From Dicyema japonicum (taxonomy: Eukaryota > Dicyemida > Rhombozoa > Dicyemidae), in NCBI GenBank assembly GCA_011109175.1, contig RDEW01000007.1:433712-497711 (forward strand): 64,000 bases of DNA, given 5' to 3'. A model generated the notes under the pieces. The model was not told where the DNA came from. It did no database searches and saw only the letters and a list, made by a program, of their open reading frames with translations. A program made the position numbers and the translations under genes. Positions 34,861 through 46,317 of the stretch are shown in pieces. Positions within the stretch are counted from its first letter, which is position 1. The number at the start of each line of letters is the position of its first letter.

Positions 34861-35275
34861 TATGCATGAGTATGATTTCGAACCTCGGTGCTAGTCGAGC
34901 AAAATAAACCGGACATTGTGCTACACGATTAGGAGTCTGGCCAATTCCTTATCTTAGAAGTTGGCATTACCTCCCAATATTGTTTACAGACTGTGAATGT
35001 AGTGAAAAAAAGGAAGTATGAGTAGCTTGCAAACGAGATGGGGCAGATCATTGGTTGCAAGGTCCTATTTATTCCTATAGTAATGACGTGGGAAGGAATT
35101 GCAACAAAGTACCACAAAGGTAAACCAAGACAGTTAGACGTAAATAAGAAGTTCCACGACTAATTACAGTCCGCTGTTTTTAAGCGGACCCAAGAGAGTC
35201 TGACACTGCGAATATAGCAGGCAGAGTCCAGAGAAACCATATCGGCAAAAAGCTCAATTGAACAAGGCGCTCACG
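34860..35275 (+). mobile_element. LINE family A nuclease copy
   Basis: It matches 9200-9610 in nucleotides (CTCGGTGCTAGTCGAGCAAA, AATAAACCGGACATTGTGCT, TGACGTGGGAAGGAATTGCA). It encodes NKPDIVLHD-type and VGIT text with stops. Together with 8960-9690 it shows family A amplified in this genome. Confidence 0.75.
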
Positions 35276-35830
35276 GAGCTGATCGGTCTTCTTTAAATCC
35301 ATGCTGGAACTGTCTGTCAGGAGGAAATTCCTTGATTTTTTACAAGGACGAGTTTCTCCAAAATTTTGGACATTGAGCATAGAAGTGATCAAATGAAGTC
35401 AGGTCCTTTTTTGGTTTTCCCGTTTTCAATATAGGCCTGATGTTCGCAAGTGTCCATAACGTTGGAATCGAAGTCAATGCGGCAATTCCCTCGTTACCCG
35501 GGTTTTTCAGGAGTATGGAAAAAATCCCATCGGGTCCATGTGAATGTGTTAACTTGGTCTGACTCAGGATTTCCTTAACTTCTTTTTCAGAAAAGTAAGA
35601 TGACATCCCTTTACGGTTTTCTCAATAACAAGTGGACTGCGTCCGTTTTTTATAGTCCTTGTGAGATTTTCACGCAGTATTTTGCCAAGGCATTGAGGTC
35701 CTTGTGGCTGCAGTTGTCGTCTTCGGATGGCCTTTCATCTGCCCCTGAAATGTTACGAATTATTTTCCCTACTTGGCTGTCGACTCATTGCGGTTTAGGG
35801 CCGTAAGAACACGTGTCCATTTTGTTCTGA
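35276..35830 (-). mobile_element. APE-type LINE, RT N-terminal fragment
   Basis: Minus frame 35340-35606: SYFSEKEVKEILSQTKLTHS, HGPDGIFSILLKNPG, WTLANIRPILKTGKPKKDLT. This is the RT start (GPDG..LLK, ..ILK.GK) of Jockey/CR1-like LINEs. Confidence 0.7.
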
Positions 35831-35989
35831 TGACAAATGTTGGTTAATTTTTTTAAATTAAATAAAATAAATTATGTTAATTAAAATGTAGATTTATTCA
35901 GGAAATATAAAATACGTGAAATTTTGAGTCACTATTAGCAACTTATAATATTATCCTATGAGTCATCCTGGATCTCCTCCTCACATTTA

Positions 35990-36200
35990 CTCATCAAGTG
36001 GACCTAGTAACCACGAGGATCTAAAAGAATTTTGAAATTCTCAAGACTTTCACTCACTCTCCAATATCTTCCCGCCCATCGTTAGAGCTTCTATGCAAAC
36101 AGTTGTTCTACCTATTTTCGAGTTAGACATTGGAATCACTAAGTAGACGATAACTTTTATCCTCTTTCTCGTGATTTCGGGGTTAATGAAATAAATTAAT
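35990..36200 (+). mobile_element. LINE 3' terminus, second type
   Basis: It contains CGATAACTTTTATCCTCTTT, TCTCGTGATTTCGGGGTTAA and a TAAT-rich end, matching 18672-18735. Confidence 0.6.
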
Positions 36201-36299
36201 TAATCCTATGACGCAGCTTCGTACTGATTCTATGAAGATCGAAGCGAACAACACGAAGCCGGGATCATGACGTTTTCCCTTTAATTAGTGTTTACCTGG

Positions 36300-36600
36300 T
36301 GATTTTTGGCTTATTAATAATAAAATCGAAGCCAGTCAAAAAAGGCTTTTGAAGTTGAAAGCGATGGACTTCTGGAAAGGTCACCTCCCAAGCCTGAATT
36401 TCTTAATCCGCATGAACTGAGGAGCGTGCCCGTGCGATTATGAACATACAGCATCCAGTTGTACGGGCCAATACGTGTTTGTGTGGTCTCAAGGGAGGAA
36501 CATCGTGCCAAGTTTAGGTCTCTGTTGGAGCGTGCCAGGATCATGTGAGTAGTTAGTTCGGTGTTATTGCGTCTTTGGATTTATGATCCTCCAAGTTCCT
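36300..36600 (+). mobile_element. LINE 3' end, first type
   Basis: TTCTGGAAAGGTCACCTCCC, CGTGTTTGTGTGGTCTCAAG, GAGCGTGCCAGGATCATGTG and the following TAGTTAGTT match 51400-51590 and 14215-14345. Confidence 0.65.
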
Positions 36601-37466
36601 TCAATTCAACATTTCTTTCGTTCAGAACATCTGATTTCCTAAGTATTCCGAGTTTGTCCCCTCATCCATGTCCACGGGAAGAAGGAAGATTGAGGCTTTC
36701 ATAAGTTAAATAGGCACTTAGTCCAATAGAGGTATTCCACCACTTCAAACTCCCTATGATTGGATCTCGGATGGGCCACGGTTGAACGGCCAATCCTATA
36801 TCATGTTATAAAAAAGGACTGGTAGAGCGAGGGAAGTCAACTTAGTGCAAGTCCCTCTAACGTTACCGACATAGTACAAGTCGTTACGGAGAGCGGTCCA
36901 AGATGTCCGTCCGCAGCGGTTTCGATTACTTAGCCAAGTGCTTTAATGATTCCGGAACAATAAATATAAATCATAGAAATCGATTATGCATCAATCCTCA
37001 TTAAAATATTTTCAATCAGCGCCTTTAGAATTTAAGTGAAAATTGCTCCAAGAAAAATCCGCTTTTGGTCAAGCGAAACCATTATGCCTTTCGAGGCAGG
37101 AACCGAATTAATAAAAATCCCCCATTGTTCCAAGGTAGGGTTATTCATAAATTCGTCAACCACTCCATGTACATATAAGAAAGGGGGACAGGAGGTCACG
37201 TCAGTAGAAATTCTTTAAGGGAACCATTCACGAGGTAGTTAGTCAATTAGTCTCCGCACTAAAAGAACAGGGCCACATCCATAAAAAGACACTCCCGATA
37301 TCCACTTTATAGGCCACATTGACCTAAAAAGCAGTCATCATCATGACACGTGGTTGTACTAACACACGACTAATACAAGAGAATATTAGTAACTTAGCGA
37401 CATAGAATGGAGTAATTATTAATCAAATCAATAAAAACCAAGTAATGTAAGTTTAGTAGTATTAGA
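36601..37466. other. No gene seen
   Basis: Short frames only, e.g. 37036-37218 (+, 60 aa), with no recognisable domain. Includes the region downstream of VDAC. Confidence 0.35.
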
Positions 37467-38422
37467 TCAAGCTGAATAAACTACCCCCACTCCGAATTTT
37501 GAAGCAGAATTCTCAGACAAATTCCCCAAACTCGACACCTTCAACGTGACGGTATCTAAAGTAATCTGACGTTCAAACCGTTGTATTTCTGAGTCCACAA
37601 AACCTGGAGGTCGCTTTTACTGTTCATAGACGCCTTCACGTTGGTTACCGGGGAGACGTCATAGCTTCCCCCAAACGAAAAAGTCCTCGAGGTTAGGTTT
37701 GCGACGACACCAACCTCTGTCTTGTTGTCGAGCCGTTGGTAGGCAGTGACCCCGAATTGGTTCTTGTTGTTACTGACCATATAACAAAAAGGTCACTAGT
37801 TGGCTGAAAACAGATAGGATCCCCCATCATAACTCATGATGGCTGAGTAATTCCGCAGGGCGTTCTCTGAAACGTCGTAGCGGAACGAAAACCCAGCAGA
37901 AAAGCACTTGTGGCCGAAAACCACAGAAGGGACAACCGACAAACCCAGGGATTTGCTCAGATTCGGGCACTGCATGGCCAGGGAAGAGTTGACACAACAT
38001 CTGGAGTACTTGGTAGTCAGTTGAGCTGACTTACTGGCTCTGAAATAAGAGGAAACTCACTCAGTAAGTCCCGACTGGTTATACATCCCACGGACTTCGA
38101 ATCCCTTCATATTTCGAGGCATCCACCGCAATTCGTGCTTGAAAACACTGGATGTGTTCAAACTCTGGATCAGTTCAGTATCTTGGGTAAAATGAGTCAG
38201 AGACCGTATTTGGGGAAGAAATTGGTCACCTCAACCTTCCCAGAGACAGAGGTCGAAGATTCGGCGTTAACCTTAACCACATTTGTGGGAGAGTTGACTT
38301 TTTTGCTTTCAAACGTGACCGCATTCACGTCTAAGCAGTTTATTAGCGTTAAATTGATTACTGAAGTCCTTGAATAGTAAATCGTTGGCCTTGGACTCCA
38401 ATTTGTCGAATTCACAAACCAT
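37467..38422 (-). CDS. VDAC: Voltage-dependent anion channel (mitochondrial porin)
   Basis: Six exons with introns of 31, 23, 21, 24 and 23 nt (38331-38361, 38182-38204, 38040-38060, 37773-37796, 37556-37578) encode 277 residues with no break. VDACs are about 280. The N-terminal helix region is KANDLLFKDF (compare ARDVFTKGY). Strand text includes VTFESKKVNSPTNVVKVNAE, LSKSLGLSVVPSVVFGHKC, FGVTAYQRLDNKTEVGVVAN, FSFGGSYDVSPVTNVKASMN and the C-terminal strand SKFGVGVVYSA (compare HKLGLGLEFQA). VDAC forms the 19-strand beta barrel of the mitochondrial outer membrane and passes ATP, ADP and metabolites. Two introns contain in-frame stops if read through (TGA and TAG), so splicing is required. Sequence is quite diverged from vertebrates, but spacing is maintained throughout. 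Confidence 0.9.
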
Positions 38423-39400
38423 GACGTGCAGACACTACGTTAACGATTGTTAATTCAAATTTTGTTAAATTTAGGTTTTCCATTAAAAATATTAATTACA
38501 TTATTTATTTATTAAATTGTTTCTCAGTTGTTTGAATAATTTACGGAATATAATTTTCCGTAAGATCGCCTGTATGCAACCTGCCTTACTGGAAAGCCTA
38601 GCCTTACTGATAGTAGTGCATAACCAGATAAGCGTCCGTTTTTAGTGTTATTTTCCTTCAAGTCACCGGTATTCTTCAGTTGAAGAGACTGGCGGGAAAC
38701 TAATGGATGATTTACGGACAGTGCAATTTTTGGTAGTGAAATGTGTATTAGTGAGTTATCGTTAAAAATTAAGTCAATAAATTTTTTTAATTATTTTTTG
38801 AAATGTTTTATTTTTTGAAAAATCTGATTTGAAATTGTTAAGGCTGCAACTACCTAGGAGAGGTTAGAGATCTCCCCACACGGACTCAGACTATAAAGTT
38901 CCTTTGGAGGGGGTTAAATTAACGACGTCAGCTAATGTGTCAGTTCCCTCCTGTTGGCGAAACTGTGGTTAATGACCTAACTTGAAACTGTGCACAATAC
39001 ATGACTAATAATCGCGGGGGACAAGGAGAAAGGGATTACTCGAAGAGACTCCGGATATTACTAGAAGATGGGGTCGCCTAATTAATTTAAGCAATGACAG
39101 TGAATCCTTTAAGGGACACTCTAATATAAAAGTAATCTTTTTGAGTCAAAATGGTCTCCCGGATAGTCACCAGTTAATATCTATAAGCATCTGAGAAATC
39201 ATCAATTCCACGTGGATCCTTTAGATTCCGCGTTGGTTAATCTTAAGATTTCAATTCCAAAGGTTGGTGGTTTTGTCAAATGAGTGGAAATTGGAATTAT
39301 CACTTATAGTTCCTCATGACAGGCCTTAGAGGGAGGCACATCAACCTCACAGGAGGTAATCTAGAAGTCCAAACACCCCCAATAGCAGTTAACTAACTAA
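38423..39400. other. No gene seen; putative VDAC upstream region
   Basis: AT-rich directly upstream of VDAC (38440-38560, 38760-38830), then broken frames. The 5' half of the hAT whose 3' end is at 39779-40816 may lie here in unrecognisable form. Confidence 0.35.
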
Positions 39401-39600
39401 TATTATCGGTTTTCCATCTCAGATAGAGCCACGGGGCTTGATCGTGGGGATAGAGGGGACTCAAAAAGATGACGACTTTCCGATTTTCACATGGGAGATC
39501 TCTAGCGTCAACCTGTTTATATCTAACACTATGTATTCCAGTCTTAATCGAATGGTTAACATAAATGAAACCAGAAGGTACCACAAGGTACTATGACCAT
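39401..39600 (+). mobile_element. LINE family B fragment
   Basis: Plus text EPRGLDRGDRGDSKR, then a decayed nuclease-like strand segment. It matches [20 protein letters not shown] in the copy at 40262-40330. Confidence 0.5.
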
Positions 39601-39778
39601 TGTCCAAGGAATATAACAATAGTCACACCCTAACCTACTTTGACCGTAACACAAAACAAAATTTGTTGAAAAAACAATGTATTAAGGTAATAAACAAGAA
39701 CCATTAATACCCACAGTAGCTCTCATGATTGAGAGCACAGATAAGGTTCTTATCTAATAGATGACCGCCACTTTTCTG

Positions 39779-40816
39779 CAACAAAATCAATATAAAATTT
39801 ACGAATTTCACTTAGAATCTTTGGCCCGAGATTTGAAAAAAAGATTTCCGGCTTGATAGATTTTAAATTTTCAGATTGCATGATTAACCAGTTCCGTATG
39901 ACTGACGAAGAAATTCAAGAAAAATTAATTGAATTGAAAAATTAACTCAAAATCAAATTCAAGAGTGAAACCCTTCACAGTTCTGGGAATGAAGATAAAA
40001 GTCCCGAAATTATGGGAAAAAATGACTCCGATCATTTTATGCTTTCCGTCTTCATATTGGGTAGAAAGAGGATTTAGCACTCTCAACAATGTCCCCGGTA
40101 AAAAACGAAACATAATAAATGTACAAGAGGAGATATAAGGATTACTCTTCCAAAAAAAGGCAAATTTAGAAGGAATCTTGTGAATACTCATCAACCAGAG
40201 GAATCTCATTAAAACTATGATTTTTTTAATATAAAATTAGGCTACAGGCTTCCCAGCACAGCTTGAACCAGTGGGTCTTGATCGAGGAGATGGGAAGAGA
40301 CCTGATGGGATGACCCTTTTCCCCTTCACGTCTGGAAGATCTTTGGTCTGGACGCAACTTGTGTAGACACGTTCTCAAGTACGAATATTTTCAAATTGGT
40401 TCAGACACCTGGAGCAGCTGCTTCGACTGCGGAGAACCTAAAAATCAAGAAATATTCTTGCCTCGGGGATCGCTACCGATTTACTCCTGTTGCGACTGAA
40501 TCATCGGGAGCCGTTGGTCCAATGACGGCTGAGTTCTTGCGAGAACTCGGAGGATTGCTTGCCAGAAAAAAAGGGATCAACGAGAAGGTTATGGCTAAAA
40601 CAAAAGATTGGAATAGCATACTCCGAGGGAACTCGTTCGCAATCCACGCAGCAGGCTTCCTCAACTGACATTTGTTTAATTGTTAAAAAAAATTATTTTG
40701 TTTAAAAAAAATTATTTCTTATTAATTTCTGTACGTGGTAATAACTTTTTGACTTGTGAAATAAAAGGCGATAAAAATTTGCGGGGGCGATTAAAAAAAG
40801 GTTGAGAACCACTGAG
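39779..40816 (+). mobile_element. hAT transposon, 3' half, split by a LINE fragment
   Basis: Frames in 39779-40212 read LESLARDLKKRFPDL, MINQFRMTDEEIQEKLIELK, then PKLWEKMTPIILCFPSSYWV, ERGFSTLNNVPGKKRNIINV. This is the dimerisation domain of SCAND3/ZBED-type hAT transposases, with two frameshifts. The right terminus AAAAGGTTGAGAACCACTG (to 40816) is a hAT inverted-repeat end. Family B LINE sequence (40235-40680) sits between the coding end and the terminus. Confidence 0.75.
40235..40690 (+). mobile_element. LINE family B, C-terminal part, well preserved
   Basis: Text: [30 protein letters not shown], then KKYSCLGDRYRFTPVATESS, GAVGPMTAEFLRELGGLLAR (40396-40668) and RGNSFAIHAAGFLN. The DGKRPDG...W block resembles a PD-(D/E)XK-like nuclease start; the rest is the conserved tail. 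Two frame changes. Confidence 0.8.
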
Positions 40817-41039
40817 CTAGTCTATTATTTCTGTACGAGTCAATTACGTGCACTTTGAGTCGGCCAACACAATCCGAGTACTCGTGGCATTCTCTATGGC
40901 ATATTTAGTCCTTCCGATCTTCTTAGCACGTGACAAATGATCTCCTTTAAGAAGAGGTCGAACTAAAAATATTCCCGACAAAACCACCATCCAAAAACTG
41001 AAGGACTCGACATACAAGTCATCCAGCCGTATTATTATT

Positions 41040-42190
41040 TTATTATTTTAAGCCAAAGAAACACCGTCTTAACCAATAACTAATATTCAGGTGATCCCGG
41101 CATCTCTCAATAATCGGGCCATTTTTTCTCGATGCTCCGACTGTGATCCCACGCATTTTCTATACGGAGGGGGTCTTTTTCCTTTCCTCTTCTGAAATTG
41201 CCTCCAGTTGCCTCTATGATAGACTCGAGTGCTCTGGGGGCAATTTCTTTATCTGTATATTTTTCTAGTAATTTTTTTGCTCTTGACTGGATCTCTTGAA
41301 TTTTTGTTAGGTCCGTTGCCGACAGGTTAGATCCCCATGCAGCACATGCATAGCCTATTGTTGGCTCTACATACTGCTTGTAGAGGGTCCCGATACCTGG
41401 CGGATAAATTCCTCCACAGTTCCAAAGGAAGGCCTTTACAAAATTGATCTTCTTTGCAAAGGTTGATATGATAGATTCCACATGGGCTGAGAAGCAGAGG
41501 AAAGTATCAAAAGTTACTCCCAGTATCTTCTGCGATTTCTTTTGTGGTATAGGTACTCCATTTAACGTGACATAAAATGTTTGCGTTTCCATCTTTCTAT
41601 TCTTAGTAAATAGAGTGACTGTTGACTTTTCGGAACATGCATTTCGATTTTCGCACAACCATCCAAATATGTTATTTAGTATTTTTTGTAATCTTTATTT
41701 AGCATGTTCGACATTTACGTCTCTAGATGCGACAACTATGTCATCGGCATAAGAAAGTAGCATGTCATTATTATTTATTGTTACGGGGAGATCACTCAAA
41801 AACAAATTAAAAAGGATTGGTGACAGAAGAGATCCTTGGGGTACACCATTGGGTAATAATCCCGATCTGGAACTCTTGTATCCGACGGACACTTTCCCTC
41901 GGCGTCCACTTACGAAATTTGCTAACCATAACTTTAATGTTGCATCAATTTTTGTCAAAAATATTTTTCGTATGAGGATCTTCCTTGGAACAGAGTCGAA
42001 AGCTTTTTGAATGTCGATCGTACATATGACCGATTTTTCCTGTTTTGGCTTGTTCTTGTGTCCTTCAGTTATGAACTTCATTAATGTTGTTAGGAAGGAG
42101 GTTGTTGATAATCCTTCCTTGAAGCCATGTTGTATTAGAGCGACTGCATCCCAATGAATATATAAAAAGCACGTGCAAATCAAATTTTAG
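41040..42190 (-). mobile_element. APE-type LINE RT ORF, almost open
   Basis: One minus-strand reading frame runs from 42183 to 41107 with a single in-frame TAA (just after NVEHAK). It carries QHGFKEGLSTTSFLTTLMKF, ICTIDIQKAFDSVPRKILIR, LPNGVPQGSLLSPILFNLFL, MLLSYADDIVVASRDVN, QKILGVTFDTFLCFSAHVES and GTLYKQYVEPTIGYACAAWG. These are complete palm motifs (D in AFDSV, YADD) of a Jockey/CR1-like RT. The 3' UTR contains GGGATCACCTGAATATTAGT and ends in (AAT)n near 41020-41040. The 5' part with endonuclease is missing. Confidence 0.85.
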
Positions 42191-42409
42191 TATAATTGCC
42201 TTGATAAAGTATTTTTTCGATGGACTGATTGTCCTCGGTTTCCTGACATGTCTGAGTAAATAATGGTGGATATTTTTAAGAAAATAGTTTAATTTTTGCT
42301 TAAAACCCCTATGTTCAGCTTTAGTTGAGTGACTACAGTCTCCACAAGTTCTTTCCAAATAGCTTTGAGCGGGGAAAGACGATGGCGAGGTGCATATTGT
42401 TTTTCTTGT

Positions 42410-42980
42410 GCTAATTTTTCTGAATTTGTTTCTTTGCAAGAGGGAATACTAGGCGTAAAAGAGGCATGTGGTGCCTCTCTCTTACTATAAATTGGGGGTG
42501 ATGTAAAACCGACGTATTATTGAGATTCTCTAAACAGCTTCTATGGGAAACGCTACACGTGCTAATCTTTGAATACCTCACGGCACACCAGCGAGATTTC
42601 CTCAAAACGGCCAAGTCGCATGAACCTTCCCTTGGGCCGGAAGTCAGATTATATCTGAAGCTGCTCAAGGCACGAGGAGAACCTTCCCCTTTGTGGAGAC
42701 TAATCCAGGATTTCAAAGCCAACCGTAAGGGAAAACTTGGTATGAACACCGAGCCAGCTAAATAATAGTGGATTCAAAATAGACCCCCAGTGGAACTCAT
42801 CTTCCAATATAATTTTCTTCGATATTCGACTTCCAACCTGCACGAACAATTTTCCAGCAAAAATCCTCTTTAGAAGACCACCATACAGAACACTATCGAG
42901 AGCCTTCGAAATATTGATTATCACGAGATCACTCGGTGAACATTCCATTGAGACTAGGTCCCTCTGCTGGAACATGTACT
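42410..42980 (-). mobile_element. LINE RT fragments
   Basis: Minus frame 42700-42975: RDLVSMECSPSDLVIINISK, ALDSVLYGGLLKRIF, a decayed D-KALDSV palm block. The overlapping frame 42411-42749 is probably linker sequence. A separate, older element than 41040-42190. Confidence 0.5.
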
Positions 42981-43334
42981 TCGCTTCATTAAAAAAGATT
43001 GCTATGCAAAGAGCGAGGATTTTTGAGGAAATGTGGAAGCGTTAGATTGAATCAACCATTGGAAAGGGTCCTGTTTTTGCAGTTCGGAAATCCCTTCAGT
43101 AGAATGAGGGAGAGCGAATGATCTTTTGTGACACAATGACACCAGGTTGACCTGAGTCATGTAGAAACATGTCGTCATCAAATTAGAACAAGAAAAAAGG
43201 GCGAACAGGTGAAAGGAGGAGAAACCTTCGACCAAGTCATCATTGGGGAATCGAAATCATGGACACGACACCCTAACCGCCAATCTACCTGATCTTTGAA
43301 CACCCTTATAGGAAGAATCATTTTTATTATAATT

Positions 43335-43520
43335 GTGCACGTGGCGTAATGTAATAAGTGCCAGACTAAATCCTGATGGTTCCACGTTCGAATTTCGCTG
43401 CTGTCCATTCCAGTTGAAGGTTCCACGCATCTACGCTGCTCCTGGGACTGACGAATGACGTCATGATTCACCACTGCGTCTTGGATTATTTAGCATGACT
43501 GTTCTTAAATAAAGTGAGTT
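43335..43520 (+). repeat. SINE-A copy
   Basis: The head has CACGTGGCGTAATGTAATAA and a B box in GGTTCCACGTTCGAATTTCG. The body TGAAGGTTCCACGCATCTAC and GACGAATGACGTCATGATTC matches 34090-34240 (reverse). It ends CTTAAATAAAGTGAGTTCTG. Confidence 0.75.
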
Positions 43521-43619
43521 CTGAGGTGTTAATGGAAGCTTAGAGGCGAGTTCTGGAGAGATTCCTAATAAGTCGAGGATTTGATTTAAGACGGACTAGA
43601 TTTTAACAAACTTAATCTT

Positions 43620-43695
43620 ACCAGGCCAAGATGAGGTCACTGCTGCTATGTGTGGGATCACGTGATTATTTAGTTTTACCGTGGTTTTTCATCTA
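43620..43695 (+). mobile_element. LINE 3' terminus, solo
   Basis: CCAAGATGAGGTCACTGCTG and GGGATCACGTGATTATTTAG plus CCGTGGTTTT match the common terminus. Confidence 0.6.
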
Positions 43696-43834
43696 CCGCT
43701 CGTCTGACGCTTAGTATTTGCGACACAATTTTCAATGAGCACACCCACTCGTAGCTTATTGAATAATCTAGCAAATAATCCCCCGTAAGCTCTTCAAGGC
43801 AGACATGCTCATCCTCCTCCAAATTTTGTGCAAG

Positions 43835-43945
43835 ACAAGATTCGAACCCAGAACATAGTGTATCCAGCCTTTCTCGTTGAAGCTTCATCTATCACACGTC
43901 TCCTGAATGCGCCACTCATCCATCCTCACAAGAAATGAAGTGAAA
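43835..43945 (-). repeat. tRNA-like SINE head or tRNA relic
   Basis: On the minus strand, GATGGATGAGTGGCGCATTC (A-box-like) and CTGGGTTCGAATCTTGTCTT (perfect B box) are about 60 nt apart. Acceptor-stem pairing is not convincing, so this is not called a functional tRNA. Confidence 0.4.
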
Positions 43946-44035
43946 CGAAAGGTTGCATCCATTTGAGGAGATTAAGAGATTCGTGTGACGTGACGGGAAG
44001 ACCATTTTCCCATTTGAAGCCGGGTAACCTCCTGC

Positions 44036-44360
44036 TTGGGACGTCACTGGCACCGACACATTCGCCTATTAGAACCTACTCAGAGTGCCTCTGGAGCCTG
44101 TTCTTCCGCTGAGAAGGCCGAGAGGTCAAGGCTAGCAAAGTACTGGGTCCTACCTGATGATTTTCTCTTTGTTGCACTTGAGGCTAAAACTTCCGGTTCC
44201 CTTACACCTGCGAATTCCTTGCTAGGGAATCGGTTTTCTACACAAACAGGAGGTCTACGTGAGTGCTGCTGGGTATTTGAGCGAATCTGGCTCGCCATCC
44301 TGAGAGGGATTAGCCACGCAGTCTGACCCTCCGCTGACTGTTTTTTTAATAAACCAGAAC
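44036..44360 (+). mobile_element. LINE family B tail
   Basis: The 96-residue frame reads LLEPTQSASGACSSAEKAER, LAKYWVLPDDFLFVALEAKT, SGSLTPANSLLGNRFSTQTG, WVFERIWLAILRGISHAV. It follows the family B tail block for block without a break, then ends in a T-rich/AATAAA end. Confidence 0.75.
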
Positions 44361-46317
44361 AAAGAGTATTTGTCATAATTATGATTAATTGTCAGCAATT
44401 TAAATAATCTCACAAATCAATAAACTGTCTTATATTTTTGACCGAAGCACTTGGAGCATCAAAGAACATCACAGTACTTTGGGAATTCTAAACTTGGAAG
44501 TCACATCAACAAATGTCAACAATTTTGTGATTAAACGACAGTCTGCTAAAATATTTTGTCGACGCCAACTCACGCAGTAAGAACATTCGAGAATTCGCTA
44601 ATTTCCTTGTTGCACTTTCTTTAGTATTGTCTCTACCGTACTCCCAGTCTGTCTACTTTTTTGTTGGAAGGAAGAATCTAGTAGAAGGAATAGTAGAGAG
44701 TGCGACACAGTATTCACATGCTAATGGTGAACGCGGAAGTGCTTGAAAAAATAATTTCCTGGTTCCTTTCGAAACGGAAGTATCAAGGTCTTCCAATTTG
44801 GGTCAGTTGAGGTTCTAAACGCGGCATCCGATCCTTCCTTGTACCTTTAAAGTTCGAAGAGGAACAAGAGACTGCTAAGTCATCAGCTCAACTAGCTGAC
44901 CAATTAACCACTGGGGGGTCCACATTAATCGAATTAATTACCACGGTGAATCGATTTTTCGAGAATGTAAACATAGGACTGAATACATAAACGAAGACAT
45001 CAGGTTCCAGCCGTCGGAGACAATGGGCATTGGGGATAATGACCAATTCCAGGAACTGTTGAAACCATCTCCCTTCGTGAGAGATTTTCAACTCAGACTA
45101 AATTGGAGGTTTCCTTAATATTTAACCCACTTTCAACACCCTCTCCTGTTCCTGTGTATTTATTTAATTCCCTCAGGATCAATCGATTAAAGAAGAAAAG
45201 TATCCTCAGCCAACTAAGTGATCCCGAGGCAATAATGGGAGGCCGATAAGTGAATTAATCAAATTTGAGCAAAAACGACGTTTCATTAAAAATCAAATAA
45301 AATATTCCTAATCGATAACTTTGAGAGTTCTCTGAACCTTTAATTTGATGCAGATTGGCAGTAGTAGTCTAGACAGGCATAAACGAATCAATAATAACTG
45401 TGTTTTGCTGAAAAGGTTGGACATCTCCCAGAAACGTGAAAGTGAGACGCCACCCCGAAACCTCATCAGGAAACTCTCGAATTATTATTGATGCCAGAGA
45501 ATGCGCCAATCGAACACGTGGAATTTTGTACACACGAAAGTGATAGCACAATTAATATGTCAATAAAATATGAATCAATGATACCATAATAATCTGTACG
45601 ACAGGGCAAACCCCCTAAAATTTGGAGGAATAGGTCAGAATCTATGGAGAAATCAGTTTTTTTCAGTCAATGATGGTCATTCTCAGAATTGAAAAAGCAT
45701 TTCCTTTGACGATTCGTAGTACGCTCAATAAACCGACTTTTTTCTTGTTCATCCTTTAATCAATAGTCCTAGCCCACAAGCGGACGATCAGGTCCGTCGG
45801 ATCAGCTCAATGATAAGAGAAAACAGCCTGACCATTTAAGTTTTCTAGATACCCCAGGATCATATGGTTAGAAGGAAAAGAGAAAAATCCAGCTAAGTGA
45901 TCCCAGACCGATAGAGGATGGTATTTGTTCATGGATTCATTAAGAGACTGTTATGCAGAGTAGCTGCCCTCACAATCTTCTGTCATCGTCCAATCAGAAC
46001 TGCTTCCAGAAAGGGGAACATAGTCTCAGCCAATTACTCTTCTGGCAGCTCCCTGAATTGGGGACAGTTTGAAGAGAGAGGAGCAGAGATTAACTACTAG
46101 TCCCCAGGTTAACTATTAAATTAAAAAATACTAAACAAATTACAAACAGGAAGTCGTACAGAGATATGTCTAATTAACTCAATTTCCTATTATACTAATA
46201 ATCAATAGTAATAAAAGAACTGTCTACATCCTCGTTTCCAGTCAAACTAACCACAAATCAATAAACCCCCCATAAGCTTACAAAATGTCCATAAAAACGA
46301 AAACCGAATCAAACTAA
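44361..46317. other. Mostly unassigned; LINE terminus on minus strand
   Basis: 45170-45240 and 45880-45915 contain AACTAAGTGATCCCGAGG and GCTAAGTGATCCCAG, reverse complements of LINE 3' termini. The minus frame 45369-45551 and plus frame 45918-46100 show no known domain. No host gene is supported. Confidence 0.35.

Noticed and set aside
37556-37580. Frameshift near the VDAC C-terminus
   Set aside because: At first it looked like a +2 shift at a TAG (and likewise at a TGA near 38200). A 23-nt GT...AG intron explains each exactly and improves the alignment, so programmed frameshifting is not needed.
38135-38377. Plus-strand 80-aa frame over VDAC
   Set aside because: Antisense shadow of conserved VDAC coding sequence.
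37556-38415. Two separate small proteins on the minus strand (74 and 72 aa)
   Set aside because: They are exons of one VDAC gene read through ultra-short introns; the stops that end them lie inside 23-nt introns.
43835-43945. Functional tRNA gene
   Set aside because: A and B boxes are present but acceptor and anticodon stems do not pair convincingly; a SINE head is more likely.
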